Of a stretch of 64,000 nt of DNA, positions 32,971 through 41,748 are shown in pieces. The stretch is from Thermoleophilia bacterium UBA2241 (GTDB taxonomy: Bacteria > Actinomycetota > Thermoleophilia > UBA2241). Position numbers and translations under genes: made by a program. Position 1 is the stretch's first letter. The number at the start of each line of letters is the position of its first letter. The stretch lies in the NCBI GenBank assembly GCA_002347645.1, contig DDYF01000021.1, forward strand, positions 4,405 to 68,404. Direction: 5' to 3'. The notes beneath the pieces are model-generated. The model had not been told where the DNA came from and did not search any database. It worked only from the letters and a program-made list of their open reading frames with translations.

Positions 32971-33798
32971 ATGCTGACGATCCTGACTGGGCTGTTCACG
33001 TCCCTTTCGTATGCCAGCAGCGACCTTCTGTCCCAGCACGTCACGCGAGCGACGCGCGCGGTGACGCAGGTCGTGTGGGTGCTGGCGACGGGCGTCGCGA
33101 TCATCGTCCCGATCGCGCTGCTGGTCGAAGGCCTCCCGGATCGGGGCGAGGTCCGCGGCGCCGGTCTTGCTGCGCTCGCCGGCGTAGTCTACTTCTGCGC
33201 CCTCTACTGCTTGCTCCAAGGCTTTCGCGTCGGTGACCTGGGGCTCGTCTCGGCCTTGACGTCGCTCCAGGGTGCCTACGTCACCGCGGTCGTCATCGCG
33301 CTCGGCGAGCCGGTGACGCCCTTCCTGATCGTGGCGCTCGCACTCTGCGCGTGTGGTGCCGTCCTCACATCGTTCGAGGGGCGCGCCCGGTCGACGAGGG
33401 GCGCGCCTTGGGCGCTCGCCGCGGGAGCGCTCTTCGCTGGAGTGATGCTCTGCTACGCCTACGGCGACATCCACTGGCTCACGCAGACGGCCATCTCGCG
33501 TACGGTCTCTCTGGCGGTGGCGCTGCCGGTGGCTCTGCTCAGCGGGGGTGCGGCTCTGCCCAGGCGTCTGCGGCCACGGGCCGTGGGGGCCGGCGTGCTC
33601 GAACTGGGCGGTCTCACGCTGCTGACGCTCACGTTCGCTCTGGGCCCGGCGGCCGTCGCCGGCGTGACGACGACGCAGTTCGGCACGTTCGCCGTCATGC
33701 TCGGCTTCGTTGTCCTCCACGAGCGCCCGAAGCCGAACCAATGGGCCGGCGTCGTCGCGACAATCGCCGGCGTCAGTCTCCTGGCGGCGGCGACGTGA
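32971..33798 (+). CDS. EamA-like DMT transporter
   Basis: A 275-residue protein with about ten helices. It begins TILTGLFTSLSYASSDLLSQ and ends with a typical EamA half (GTFAVMLGFVVLHERPKPNQ, then WAGVVATIAGVSLLAA). A -10 lies six bases before the ATG. It is convergent with the MtbB gene, whose end is 95 bases away. A role in moving methylamine-related compounds is conceivable only from position. Confidence 0.78.
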   Translation: MLTILTGLFTSLSYASSDLLSQHVTRATRAVTQVVWVLATGVAIIVPIALLVEGLPDRGEVRGAGLAALAGVVYFCALYCLLQGFRVGDLGLVSALTSLQGAYVTAVVIALGEPVTPFLIVALALCACGAVLTSFEGRARSTRGAPWALAAGALFAGVMLCYAYGDIHWLTQTAISRTVSLAVALPVALLSGGAALPRRLRPRAVGAGVLELGGLTLLTLTFALGPAAVAGVTTTQFGTFAVMLGFVVLHERPKPNQWAGVVATIAGVSLLAAAT

Positions 33799-33821
33799 CG
33801 CGACCACCCCACCGCGGGGGG

Positions 33822-33890
33822 AGGTCGCCGAGAGCACGCCGGCGCGGGAGGCAGGTCGCCGAGAGCACGCCGGCGCGGGAGGCAGGTCGC
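33822..33890. repeat. 31-bp tandem repeat, about 2.2 copies
   Basis: The unit begins AGGTCGCCGAGAGCACGCC and recurs with a period of 31 (starts at 33822, 33853 and 33884). It lies between the convergent ends of the EamA gene and MtbB and touches the MtbB stop region. There are no spacers, so it is not CRISPR. Confidence 0.8.
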
Positions 33891-33892
33891 TC

Positions 33893-35281
33893 TTACAGCA
33901 GCCCCGTCCGCTCCTTGAACTTCTCCACGCAGTTGACGGGAACGTCGAGCACGCGCGCGATGTTGAACTTCGCCTCGATGAGGTTCGCCTGCCACGGGTG
34001 GCTGATGGCGTAGCTGTGGATGCGGCCGAAGCCGTGCTCGTCGCGCACGTCGGTCATCGCCGCCACGTCCGAGAGGTCGAACGGCGTCACGCCAAGCTTG
34101 CCGGCGACGTACTCCTTGGCTTGCTTGAGACGCATGCCGCGGGTCATCTGCATACGGGCCACGAGATCTCCCCCGGCCCGGATACCGCCCATGCCCGCTG
34201 CCTGCGCGTGAGCGTTGTGCATCCCGTGAGGGTCGCCCGAGCCGACCTACAAGCCATCCAGGCGCAGGATGTCGACGCAGGCCTTGGCCGCCCGGCAGGC
34301 CGCGTCTCCCGGCGGGTGAACGAACATTGGCACCGCGCCGACGCCCATGCCGACGTTCATGTGCACGGGGATCTCGGCGATCTGCATGCACGGCTTCACC
34401 ATCGCCAGGGCGCGGGCCATGTTCCAGGCGCAGCTCTTGCCGGTGTTGACGTTGACCACCGGGCCGTACATGGTCGCGCCGGCCTTCTGCACGACCTCGA
34501 GCTGCTGCTTGGGCCACATGCCGGCGAGCCGCTTGCCGTCGTACTCGAGCTCGCCGTGCATGCCGAGGACGAACTCGCCGGCCATGCCGAGCTGGATACC
34601 CAGGTCGGGGTACTTCTCGTGGATGAGCTCGGTGGCACGCAGCGTGGCCCAGAACTCGGGGTCGCCCGAGGCCCCGGTGGTGTCGAAGTCGATGGCGTCG
34701 GCGCCGGCCTCCCACATGACATCGGCCATGCGTACGGCGTCCGCGACGGCCATCTCGGCGGCCCCCTCGGCCGCCGTCCGCGCCTCGGCGATCTTGCCTT
34801 GGGGAAGGAGCGCCGACCAGTTCTCGCAGGGCCCGTCGTCCTTCGCGTACAGGCCCAGGTTGGGCATGATGCCGTACTGCATGGGAGCGATCGTGCAGAG
34901 CAGGGCATCGTGCAGGCGCTGCGCCTCGTAGGGCAGGATCGTGCGGATGACCTTGAGGGAGTAGTCGCCGGGGCAGAGTTCGAGCAGGTCGGCGCCCATC
35001 CACTGCTCGTAGGACTGCAGGTCCTGAGTACGCGTGGCGTGGGTCTTCATGCCGGTGCCGTCGCAGCTCAGGACGATCTCGTCGCCCAGGTCCACGCCGA
35101 CGAAGCGCGCCGGCGAGGCGTAGATGTCGAGGAGGTGCTCCCGCTCGTCGGCGCCGAGCGGCTCGACCTTGGCGCGGCGCACCGCCTGGGCGACGCCGTC
35201 CTCGATGTCGGCGCGCAGCTCGCTGCGGGTCATGCGGGCGATCGAGCCGTCGCCCATACGGGTCGGGATCGCTGTCTCCAT
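33893..35281 (-). CDS. mtbB: Dimethylamine:corrinoid methyltransferase MtbB with in-frame UAG (pyrrolysine)
   Basis: On the minus strand the frame runs from ATG 35281 to an in-frame TAG at 34249-34247, then continues without break to TAA at 33895-33893: 462 residues with the amber at position 345. Archaeal MtbB is about 467 residues with pyrrolysine at 356. Family motifs lie on both sides: FDTTGASGD, LGMAGEFVLGMHGELEYDG and VGMGVG before; VGSGDPHGM, AAGMGGIRAGGDLVARMQ and AKEYVAGKLGV after. Pyrrolysine in this loop activates the methylamine for transfer to Co(I) corrinoid. AGGGGG precedes the ATG. Gene callers would split this into two proteins. The partner is probably the corrinoid protein at 25705. 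No pylTSBCD is visible here, so decoding is inferred. Confidence 0.92.
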
Positions 35282-35419
35282 GGTCCCCCTTCGTCTTTCG
35301 TCGTGGGCGCTGTCGCGACTCGATGGTATCCGGTCGGATGAAACGGGGGCAACGGCGACGCGCCGGGATGGCGGTACTCTTCGCCCGGGGGACCACGCGT
35401 GGCCGCGCCGCCGCCGGGG

Positions 35420-35425
35420 TACGCT
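35420..35425 (+). promoter_or_regulatory. -10 element six bases before the MgtC ATG (leaderless)
   Basis: TACGCT in the context GGGTACGCTGG, followed by six bases and the ATG at 35432. The mRNA is probably leaderless. Confidence 0.5.
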
Positions 35426-35431
35426 GGGCGC

Positions 35432-36007
35432 ATGGAAGACGTGACGCAGTGGGACGTGCTGGTGCGCGTGCTCGTCGCCGGCGCCTTGGGGGCGATCATC
35501 GGTCTCGAGCGCGAGCGTCACCGGCGTGCGGCCGGCGTGCGGACACACGCGCTGGTCTCGCTCGGCTCGGCCCTGCTCACGGGGAGCGCCCTGCTCATCG
35601 TGCATGACACGGGCGCGGGCGGCGCGGCTGAGGCGGTCCGGATCGCCGCGGGGGTCGTGACCGGCGTCGGCTTCATCGGCGCGGGGACGATCCTGACCTC
35701 CCAGGGCCGTGTCCGCGGCCTCACGACTGCCGCTACCGTCTGGGTCACGGCGGGTATCGGCATCACCTGCGGCTACGGCTACCTGCTGCTGGCCGCGCTC
35801 GTTGCCGGCCCGGTCATCGTCACGATCCTGCTGCTGGGTGTCGCGGAGCGCCGGATCGAGGAGTCCCTCGGGGCGGATGAGGACGCCGAGGGGAATCAGG
35901 ATGACGCGCAGGCCGGCGAGGCCGAGGTGCACCAACCTCCGGAAGGCGAGACGGGCGAGGGAGACGCAGGCCCGCCACTCGGCGAGGCAGAGGACGCCAC
36001 GGACTGA
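35432..36007 (+). CDS. MgtC/SapB-family membrane protein
   Basis: A 191-residue protein with four or five N-terminal helices and the family motifs LGAIIGLERERHRRAAGVRT and GVVTGVGFIGAGTIL, then RGLTTAATVWVTAGIG. The C-terminal ACT-like domain of full MgtC is replaced by an acidic, Glu/Gly-rich tail of about 50 residues. MgtC proteins act in Mg-limited or acid-stress growth, often through ATP synthase regulation. Divergent from mtbB, convergent with homoserine dehydrogenase. Confidence 0.85.
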   Translation: MEDVTQWDVLVRVLVAGALGAIIGLERERHRRAAGVRTHALVSLGSALLTGSALLIVHDTGAGGAAEAVRIAAGVVTGVGFIGAGTILTSQGRVRGLTTAATVWVTAGIGITCGYGYLLLAALVAGPVIVTILLLGVAERRIEESLGADEDAEGNQDDAQAGEAEVHQPPEGETGEGDAGPPLGEAEDATD

Positions 36008-36058
36008 CGATGCGCGCCGCCCGACAGGCACCGAGGCGCCCCCCAAGGAGTCCCGCCG

Positions 36059-37123
36059 TCAGGCGGGCCGGCACACGTGCAGGAGGTCGGCGTAGACGCC
36101 GTATGCGGTCTGCGGCACGAGGGCGCCGAGCTCCGCCACGACGACGTCGCCCATGAGGTCGGTGTGCAGCACGACGCCGAGCGACTCCTCGGTGAGCGGG
36201 GCTAGAGGGTGGTCGATGTCGAGCTCGGCGGCGCGGACTCGAGCGCGGACCGGGCCGGCCGGGCTGCCGCTCGCGGCCGCGCCGCCGGCCTCGTCGCCCT
36301 CGCGCCACACGGTCGTGACCAGCCGAAGCCGCTTGCCGTCGGCCCGCGCCTTGACGATGCGCTCGCGGTGCACGTCGCGGAGGCTCTCCTTGACGACGTC
36401 GGCAGGGGTGATACCCGCGTCCATCGCCACGTTCGCCAGGGCGGCCGCCTTGCAGGCGGCGTCCCAGCCGTCGATGTCGTGGCTGGGGTCGGCCTCGGCG
36501 ATGCCCGCATCCTGCGCGGCGCCCAGTGCTCCTTCGAAGCTCTCGCCGCGGCCGATCGCGTCGAGGATCACGCTGGTCGTGCTGTTGAAGACCGCTTCGA
36601 ACCCGAGCAGGCGGCAATCAACGAGCGTGAATTCCAACAGACTGAAGACCGGCAGCCCGTCCATGACGGTGCTCTCGAAGCGGATGCGCCGTCCGGTTGA
36701 GGCGGCCTTCTTCGAGATGCGGCTCCAGTTCCACGCGATGGGACCCTTGTTGGCGGTCACGACGTCCATGCCCAAGTCGAAGGCCGCCTCGATGTGACCC
36801 GTCGCAAGCGGGGCGAAGTCCTCTTCCATGACGGTGAGCTCGACGAGGACATCGGCGCCGGAGGCGGCGAGCAGTTGGTCGGCTGGGCGCGGCGGCGCGG
36901 GCAGCGGCGCCCCCTTGGGCGCCGCTGCCAGCACCGCGCCCGGCGCCATCCCGTCCGGTGCCAGCAGACTGCCGCGCCGCGTCCCGGCGCCCGTCACGAG
37001 CACACGAAGGCCATGCTTCTCGGCGAGGAGTGGCGCTTGTCGCTCGAGCAGCGCGCAGAAGCTGCGTGCGACGTTGCCGAAGCCAAGCAGGCACAGCTTC
37101 ACGTCGCGCGGTGACGAAGTCAT
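36059..37123 (-). CDS. Homoserine dehydrogenase
   Basis: A 354-residue oxidoreductase. The N-terminal NAD(P)-binding region reads LCLLGFGNVARSF. Catalytic-domain motifs are VVTANKGPIAWNW (Lys of the active site) and EADPSHDIDGWDAACKAAAL, where the second catalytic Lys and the substrate Asp lie. It has no ACT regulatory domain, so it is the short, probably unregulated form. It begins 39 bases after the class V aminotransferase, with which it likely shares an mRNA. It catalyses aspartate semialdehyde to homoserine or a similar dehydrogenation. Confidence 0.83.
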   Translation of the reverse strand: MTSSPRDVKLCLLGFGNVARSFCALLERQAPLLAEKHGLRVLVTGAGTRRGSLLAPDGMAPGAVLAAAPKGAPLPAPPRPADQLLAASGADVLVELTVMEEDFAPLATGHIEAAFDLGMDVVTANKGPIAWNWSRISKKAASTGRRIRFESTVMDGLPVFSLLEFTLVDCRLLGFEAVFNSTTSVILDAIGRGESFEGALGAAQDAGIAEADPSHDIDGWDAACKAAALANVAMDAGITPADVVKESLRDVHRERIVKARADGKRLRLVTTVWREGDEAGGAAASGSPAGPVRARVRAAELDIDHPLAPLTEESLGVVLHTDLMGDVVVAELGALVPQTAYGVYADLLHVCRPA

Positions 37124-37162
37124 CGGAAAGCCCCGGTCCCCGTACGGATCCGCGCCGCCATG

Positions 37163-38434
37163 TCAGCGCACCGACGTCGCGAGACTGCGGACGGCGTCGA
37201 GGAGCCGCTCCAGCTCTTCGCGCGTGGTATATGGGCAGAGACCCACACGCACCAGCCCGCCGCTCTCGATGAGGCCGAGGCGCTCCACGAGACGCACGGC
37301 GTAGAAGTGGCCGTCCCAGACGAACAGGCCGCGCTCGCCGAGCGTGCGCGCCACCTCCATCGCCGTGTACCCGTCGACTGTGAACGACACCGTGGAGGTC
37401 CGCGGATGACCCGTAGGCGGGCCGTAGAGCGTGACGCCGCGGGTGTCGGCGAGCTCGCTCGTCAGGTACCGGGCGAGGGGCTGCTCGTAGGCCTCGTTCG
37501 CGAGCATGCCGGCGACGATCTCCCGGCGCCGGCCGTCGAGCCCGGCCGGGACTTGGGCCTCGACGAGGTCCGTGTTCCTGCGGCCCATCTCGGCGATGAA
37601 GTCGACGGCGGCTGTTGTCCCCGCGATGCCCTCGTGGTTGAGCGTTCCGGTCTCGAACTTGTCGGGCGGCGTGGGCTCCTGCGTACGCAGGCGCAGCGCG
37701 TCGACGTGCTCGGCGACCTCGCCACGAACGTACATGACGCCGACGTGCGGTCCGAAGAACTTGTAGGCCGAACAGAGGAGGACGTCGCAGCCGATCGCCC
37801 TGACGTCGATGGGCCCGTGCAGCGCGTAGTGCACCGCGTCGACCACCGACAGGGCGCCGACTCGCCGGGCGATGTCGGCGATGCGCTTCACGTCGCTGAT
37901 GGTGCCGACGGCGTTGGAGGCATAGTTGGCGGCGATGACCTTGGTGCGACCCTCGTGTGCCATGCGTTCCAGCGCCTCGAGGTCGAGCGTGCAGGTGGAG
38001 GTGTGCACGGGGACCTCGCGGACGAGGACGCCCCGTTCGGCGAGCCGCAGCCACGGGCCCCGGTTGCCCTCGTGATCGATCTCGGTGATCAGGACCTGGT
38101 CGCCGGGCGAGAGGCTGTGGGCGAGCGATTGGGCCAACATGAAGCACAAGGTCGTCATGTTGGCCCCGAAGGAGACCTCGTCCGGCCGGCAGCCGAACAT
38201 GTCGGCCATCGCGGCACGGGCGTCGAGGATGATCCTGTCGGTCTCCTGAGTCGTGGCGAAGAACCCGTGCACGTTGCTGTTGTGGTCCACGAGGTACTCG
38301 TGCACGGCGTCGAGGACGCCCCGCGGTGTCTGGGTGCCCCCGGGCCCGTCGAGGTAGGCGGCGGGACGGCCGTTGACGGTCCGTGACAGAGCCGGGAACT
38401 GGCTGCGTACCCAGGCGACGTCGAACTGCGGCAT
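37163..38434 (-). CDS. Class V aminotransferase, cysteine desulfurase-like
   Basis: A 423-residue PLP enzyme of fold type I, class V. The PLP lysine is in LLCSAYKFFGPHVG; the early motif DGPGGTQTPRGVLDA and late motif TVSFTVDGYTAMEVARTL fit the cysteine-desulfurase-like subfamily (VC1184-like). I do not see the mobile-loop cysteine in its usual context, so true desulfurase activity is uncertain. Its neighbour homoserine dehydrogenase suggests sulfur-amino-acid or threonine/methionine metabolism. Confidence 0.82.
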   Translation of the reverse strand: MPQFDVAWVRSQFPALSRTVNGRPAAYLDGPGGTQTPRGVLDAVHEYLVDHNSNVHGFFATTQETDRIILDARAAMADMFGCRPDEVSFGANMTTLCFMLAQSLAHSLSPGDQVLITEIDHEGNRGPWLRLAERGVLVREVPVHTSTCTLDLEALERMAHEGRTKVIAANYASNAVGTISDVKRIADIARRVGALSVVDAVHYALHGPIDVRAIGCDVLLCSAYKFFGPHVGVMYVRGEVAEHVDALRLRTQEPTPPDKFETGTLNHEGIAGTTAAVDFIAEMGRRNTDLVEAQVPAGLDGRRREIVAGMLANEAYEQPLARYLTSELADTRGVTLYGPPTGHPRTSTVSFTVDGYTAMEVARTLGERGLFVWDGHFYAVRLVERLGLIESGGLVRVGLCPYTTREELERLLDAVRSLATSVR

Positions 38435-38493
38435 GTCATCTCCCCCTTCGACCCGACGGCGCGAGTAGTCTACCGTGTAGCATCCTGTGATGA

Positions 38494-41400
38494 ATGATGG
38501 CTGACAGAGAAGACACGACGCTGCGGCGAGCGGCGGCGTCAGGCGACGCCTTTGGGCGCGACTTCGCCGTGGTGGCCGTCGACTGGAAGGCGGCGACCGC
38601 CGATGCGAGTGGCGGAGCTATCGGCGACGACCTGGCGCTCGCGCTCGGCGCGGCGGGGCTCAGCAGCGCGATCGAACGGCTGACGGCGCTCGGCGTCGAC
38701 GTCGCGGTGCTCGCCGACGAGGGCGTCGCCGTCATCGACGGCTACCTCCGCGCGAGGCCCGCAGTCGAAGGCCGTCTCTTCCTGCTGCTCTCGCGCGGCG
38801 CCGAGGTCTACGTGGTCGGCCCCGCCGGTCCCCGCCTGCTCGAACGCCGCCAGGCGACCGCCGAGGAGGTGGCGGCGCTTGCGGCGGCGGCCGAAGCGCT
38901 GGGCGGCCGGCTCGCCGCCGCCGCCGCCGACGTCACGGCCGCGCCGGCTGACCGGCGCGTCGTGGCGCTGCGGCCGGGACACGAGGCCGGCGATGTGAGG
39001 GACGGGCGAGGCGTGGAGCCACGCGTGTTCGGCGTCCGGGGCCTGCCTGGCGAGGAGCAGGTGGCGACGCTGGCGCGGCAGCTCGTCAGGGAAGCCGGGC
39101 TCCCGCACGCGAGCGTGGTGGTCTGGCCCTCGCGTGTGGAACTCGGCCTGACCGACACGGCGGACTCCTTGCGCCACGTCTTGAGCGACCTCGTGCTCGG
39201 CCGCGGGCGCGAGCCGGAAGACCTGCTGGCGCTGGTCGCGGGCGCGGGGCCGATGCCGGGTCGCACCGCCCTGGACCCGTCCGTCGTCATGCCCGAGTTG
39301 CGGCGCGCGACGGTCATGTCGGTCGGCGCGCGCACAGACGAGCTGCCTCCAGGGGTGAGGCCGCTGGGCGGTGGCGCGGACGGCTTGCTGGCGGCCCTCG
39401 AGGAGCAGATCGCGCGTCGCGGACGCGTCGCGATGGAGCGGTTTCCCGTCCCGAGTTCAGACCCAGCCTGGCGTTTCGTCGTGCCGGGCTTCGACCCCTT
39501 CCGCGAGCGCGAGGTCGAGACATGGCTGACGATCGCCAACGGGGCGACGGGTACCCGAGGGGCGCTGGAGGAAGGATCGGCCGTGTCGACGCCGGCCACC
39601 CTCGTCGCCGGCGTCTTCGGTGACGGCACCGGCGAGCCCCGGTTTCGTCAGCCGGTGCCGGCGCCCGACTGGACCGGCCTGCGCCTCAAGCTCGGCGACA
39701 TGCACCTCACGCTCAGCAACGGCGAGGTGCTCGATCACGAGCGTGTGCTCGACATGCGCAGCGGCGTCGTCTACCGCTTCTGGCGGCAGCGGGACCGTGC
39801 CGGCCGGACCGTCGCCGTGCGTACGGCCCGCTTCGCATCGCTCGACGACCGCAGCGTGATGGCGATCCGCGCCGAGGCCGTGCCGGAGGACTTCGGCGGG
39901 CAGCTCGTGTGGCAGGGTCTGGTCGGCGTCAGCCACGCCGGCGGGCCGACGCGTGAGACGACGTTCGAGGCGCTCGGAGACACGCCGGGCTTCATCGCGC
40001 TCTCGCGGGGCAGAAACGGCGGCGGGCACGCGCTCGCCGTCGCCACGCGGCCGGCGGCCGGGTCGCCCGTCGCACGCCGCGTCCAGCAGGCGCGCGACGT
40101 GATCGGCGGCCGCCTCGAGCCCGGCGAGCCGGCGACCGTCGACCGGCTTGCCGCGATCGCCACGGCACGGACGAGGACGCCTTCTCCGGACGTCGCCCGC
40201 CGCGCCCTGGCGCGCGCGCAGGAGCTCGGCTTCGACGAGCTCCTCGCACGCCACCGCGCGGCGTGGGAAGAGCGCTGGCGCGACGCCGACCTCGTGGTCG
40301 AGGGCGACGACGCGGCCCAGCGCGCCCTCCGCTTCTCCATCTTCCACCTCATCGCGACCGGCCACCCCACGAACGATCGCGTTTCGATCGGGGCGCGCGG
40401 GCTCGGCGGTATGTCCTACTTCCTGCACGTGTTCTGGGACACCGAGATCTTCCTCCTCCCGTTCTTCATCTACTCGCACCCGCAGACCGCCAGGACGCTG
40501 CTGACCTACCGTTACCGCAATCTCGACGGGGCACGCGACAAGGCTCGGCTCATGGGTCACCGCGGCGCTCTCTTCCCGTGGGAATCGGCGGACAAGGGCG
40601 TGGAGACCACCCCGCCGTACGGGCTCGGCCCCGACGGCGAGATGATCCCCATCCTCTCGGGACTCATGGAGCACCACATCTCGGCCGACGTCGCATGGGC
40701 TGCGTGGGAGTACTGGAAGGGGACGGGCGACGACGGGTTCATGGCCGACATGGGCGTGGAGTTGCTGCTGGAGACGGCGCGCTTCTGGGTCTCGCGGACG
40801 AGCCGTGACGCCGACGGCCGCCGTCACATCCGTACCGTGGTGGGCCCCGACGAGTACCACGAGGGCGTCGACGACAACGCCTACACGAACGTGCTTGCGC
40901 GCTGGAACATGCGCCGTGCGATCGAGGCGCTCGCGTGGCTCGAGGGTGCGGACCGGCGCCGCGCCAAGGCGCTGCGCGAGCGGCTGGCGGTCAAGGACCG
41001 TGAGCTTGCGCAGTGGGCTCAGGTGGCGGACGCGCTCGTCGACGGCTACGACCCGGCGACGCTCGTGTACGAGCAGTTCGACGGCTTCCACGAGATGGAC
41101 GACGTCCCCGTCGAAAAGCTTCGTCCCCGGCCGATGGCCGCGGACCTGTTGCTTGGCCGTGAAGTGACGCTGCGATCCAAGGTGGTCAAGCAAGCCGATG
41201 TCGTGATGCTCTGTCACGTGCTCGCCGACGAGATGGGCAAGGACGCGGTCCGCGCGAACTACGACTACTACGAACCGATCACCAGTCATGGCTCGTCCCT
41301 GTCGCCCGCGATCCACGCGGCGGTCGCGGCACGGCTCGGCGACATGCAGACGGCGCTCGAGGACTTCGCGATGGCCGCGGCGATCGACCTCGCCGACAAC

Positions 41401-41748
41401 ATGGGCAACGCTGCGCGCGGCCTGCACATGGCCTCCATGGGCGGCCTCTGGCAGGCCGCCGTCATGGGGTTCGCCGGCATCCGCCGACGTGGCGAAGCTC
41501 TGGCCGTCGAGCCGGCGCTTCCGCCGTCGTGGCGGCGCTTCGCGCTGCCGCTCTGGTTCCGCGGCGCGCGCCTCGAGATCGAGCTTCGCCGTCGTGGTCG
41601 CGGCGCCAAGGCGCTACAGCGTCTGGGTATAACCGTAGAACATGCGCCGGCGCGCGTGGTGCTGGACGGCAAGGAGCGCACGCTGGCGTGTGGTCGTCAC
41701 GCGTTCGCGCGCAGCGGGGGTGGGCCATGGGTCAAGGAGAAGCGATGA
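38494..41748 (+). CDS. GH65-family glycoside phosphorylase/hydrolase with N-terminal degenerate HAD-like domain
   Basis: A 1084-residue protein. From about residue 330 it is a GH65 enzyme (kojibiose, trehalose or maltose phosphorylase type) with the (alpha/alpha)6 barrel and the catalytic-acid motif VVGPDEYHEGVDDNAYTN (Glu near residue 788). The first 300 residues look like a HAD-type phosphatase fold, but the expected DxDxT nucleophile motif is replaced by VAVDWKAA, so that part is probably inactive. A -10-like TAGCAT ends ten bases before the ATG, giving an almost leaderless mRNA. The next gene overlaps its stop by ATGA. Confidence 0.83.
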   Translation: MMADREDTTLRRAAASGDAFGRDFAVVAVDWKAATADASGGAIGDDLALALGAAGLSSAIERLTALGVDVAVLADEGVAVIDGYLRARPAVEGRLFLLLSRGAEVYVVGPAGPRLLERRQATAEEVAALAAAAEALGGRLAAAAADVTAAPADRRVVALRPGHEAGDVRDGRGVEPRVFGVRGLPGEEQVATLARQLVREAGLPHASVVVWPSRVELGLTDTADSLRHVLSDLVLGRGREPEDLLALVAGAGPMPGRTALDPSVVMPELRRATVMSVGARTDELPPGVRPLGGGADGLLAALEEQIARRGRVAMERFPVPSSDPAWRFVVPGFDPFREREVETWLTIANGATGTRGALEEGSAVSTPATLVAGVFGDGTGEPRFRQPVPAPDWTGLRLKLGDMHLTLSNGEVLDHERVLDMRSGVVYRFWRQRDRAGRTVAVRTARFASLDDRSVMAIRAEAVPEDFGGQLVWQGLVGVSHAGGPTRETTFEALGDTPGFIALSRGRNGGGHALAVATRPAAGSPVARRVQQARDVIGGRLEPGEPATVDRLAAIATARTRTPSPDVARRALARAQELGFDELLARHRAAWEERWRDADLVVEGDDAAQRALRFSIFHLIATGHPTNDRVSIGARGLGGMSYFLHVFWDTEIFLLPFFIYSHPQTARTLLTYRYRNLDGARDKARLMGHRGALFPWESADKGVETTPPYGLGPDGEMIPILSGLMEHHISADVAWAAWEYWKGTGDDGFMADMGVELLLETARFWVSRTSRDADGRRHIRTVVGPDEYHEGVDDNAYTNVLARWNMRRAIEALAWLEGADRRRAKALRERLAVKDRELAQWAQVADALVDGYDPATLVYEQFDGFHEMDDVPVEKLRPRPMAADLLLGREVTLRSKVVKQADVVMLCHVLADEMGKDAVRANYDYYEPITSHGSSLSPAIHAAVAARLGDMQTALEDFAMAAAIDLADNMGNAARGLHMASMGGLWQAAVMGFAGIRRRGEALAVEPALPPSWRRFALPLWFRGARLEIELRRRGRGAKALQRLGITVEHAPARVVLDGKERTLACGRHAFARSGGGPWVKEKR

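Noticed and set aside
33822..33890. A short CRISPR array.
   Set aside because: The 31-bp units are directly adjacent with no spacers, and no cas genes are near.
33893..35281. MtbB as a pseudogene or as two genes split by a nonsense mutation.
   Set aside because: The amber falls at the known pyrrolysine position, both halves are well conserved in one frame, and the real end is a normal TAA; a random nonsense mutation would not be expected there.
33710..35341. A 543-codon open frame on the plus strand opposite mtbB.
   Set aside because: Its translation is repetitive His/Val/Gly/Asp-rich sequence typical of the antisense of a high-GC gene, with no family motif; the minus strand holds clear MtbB.
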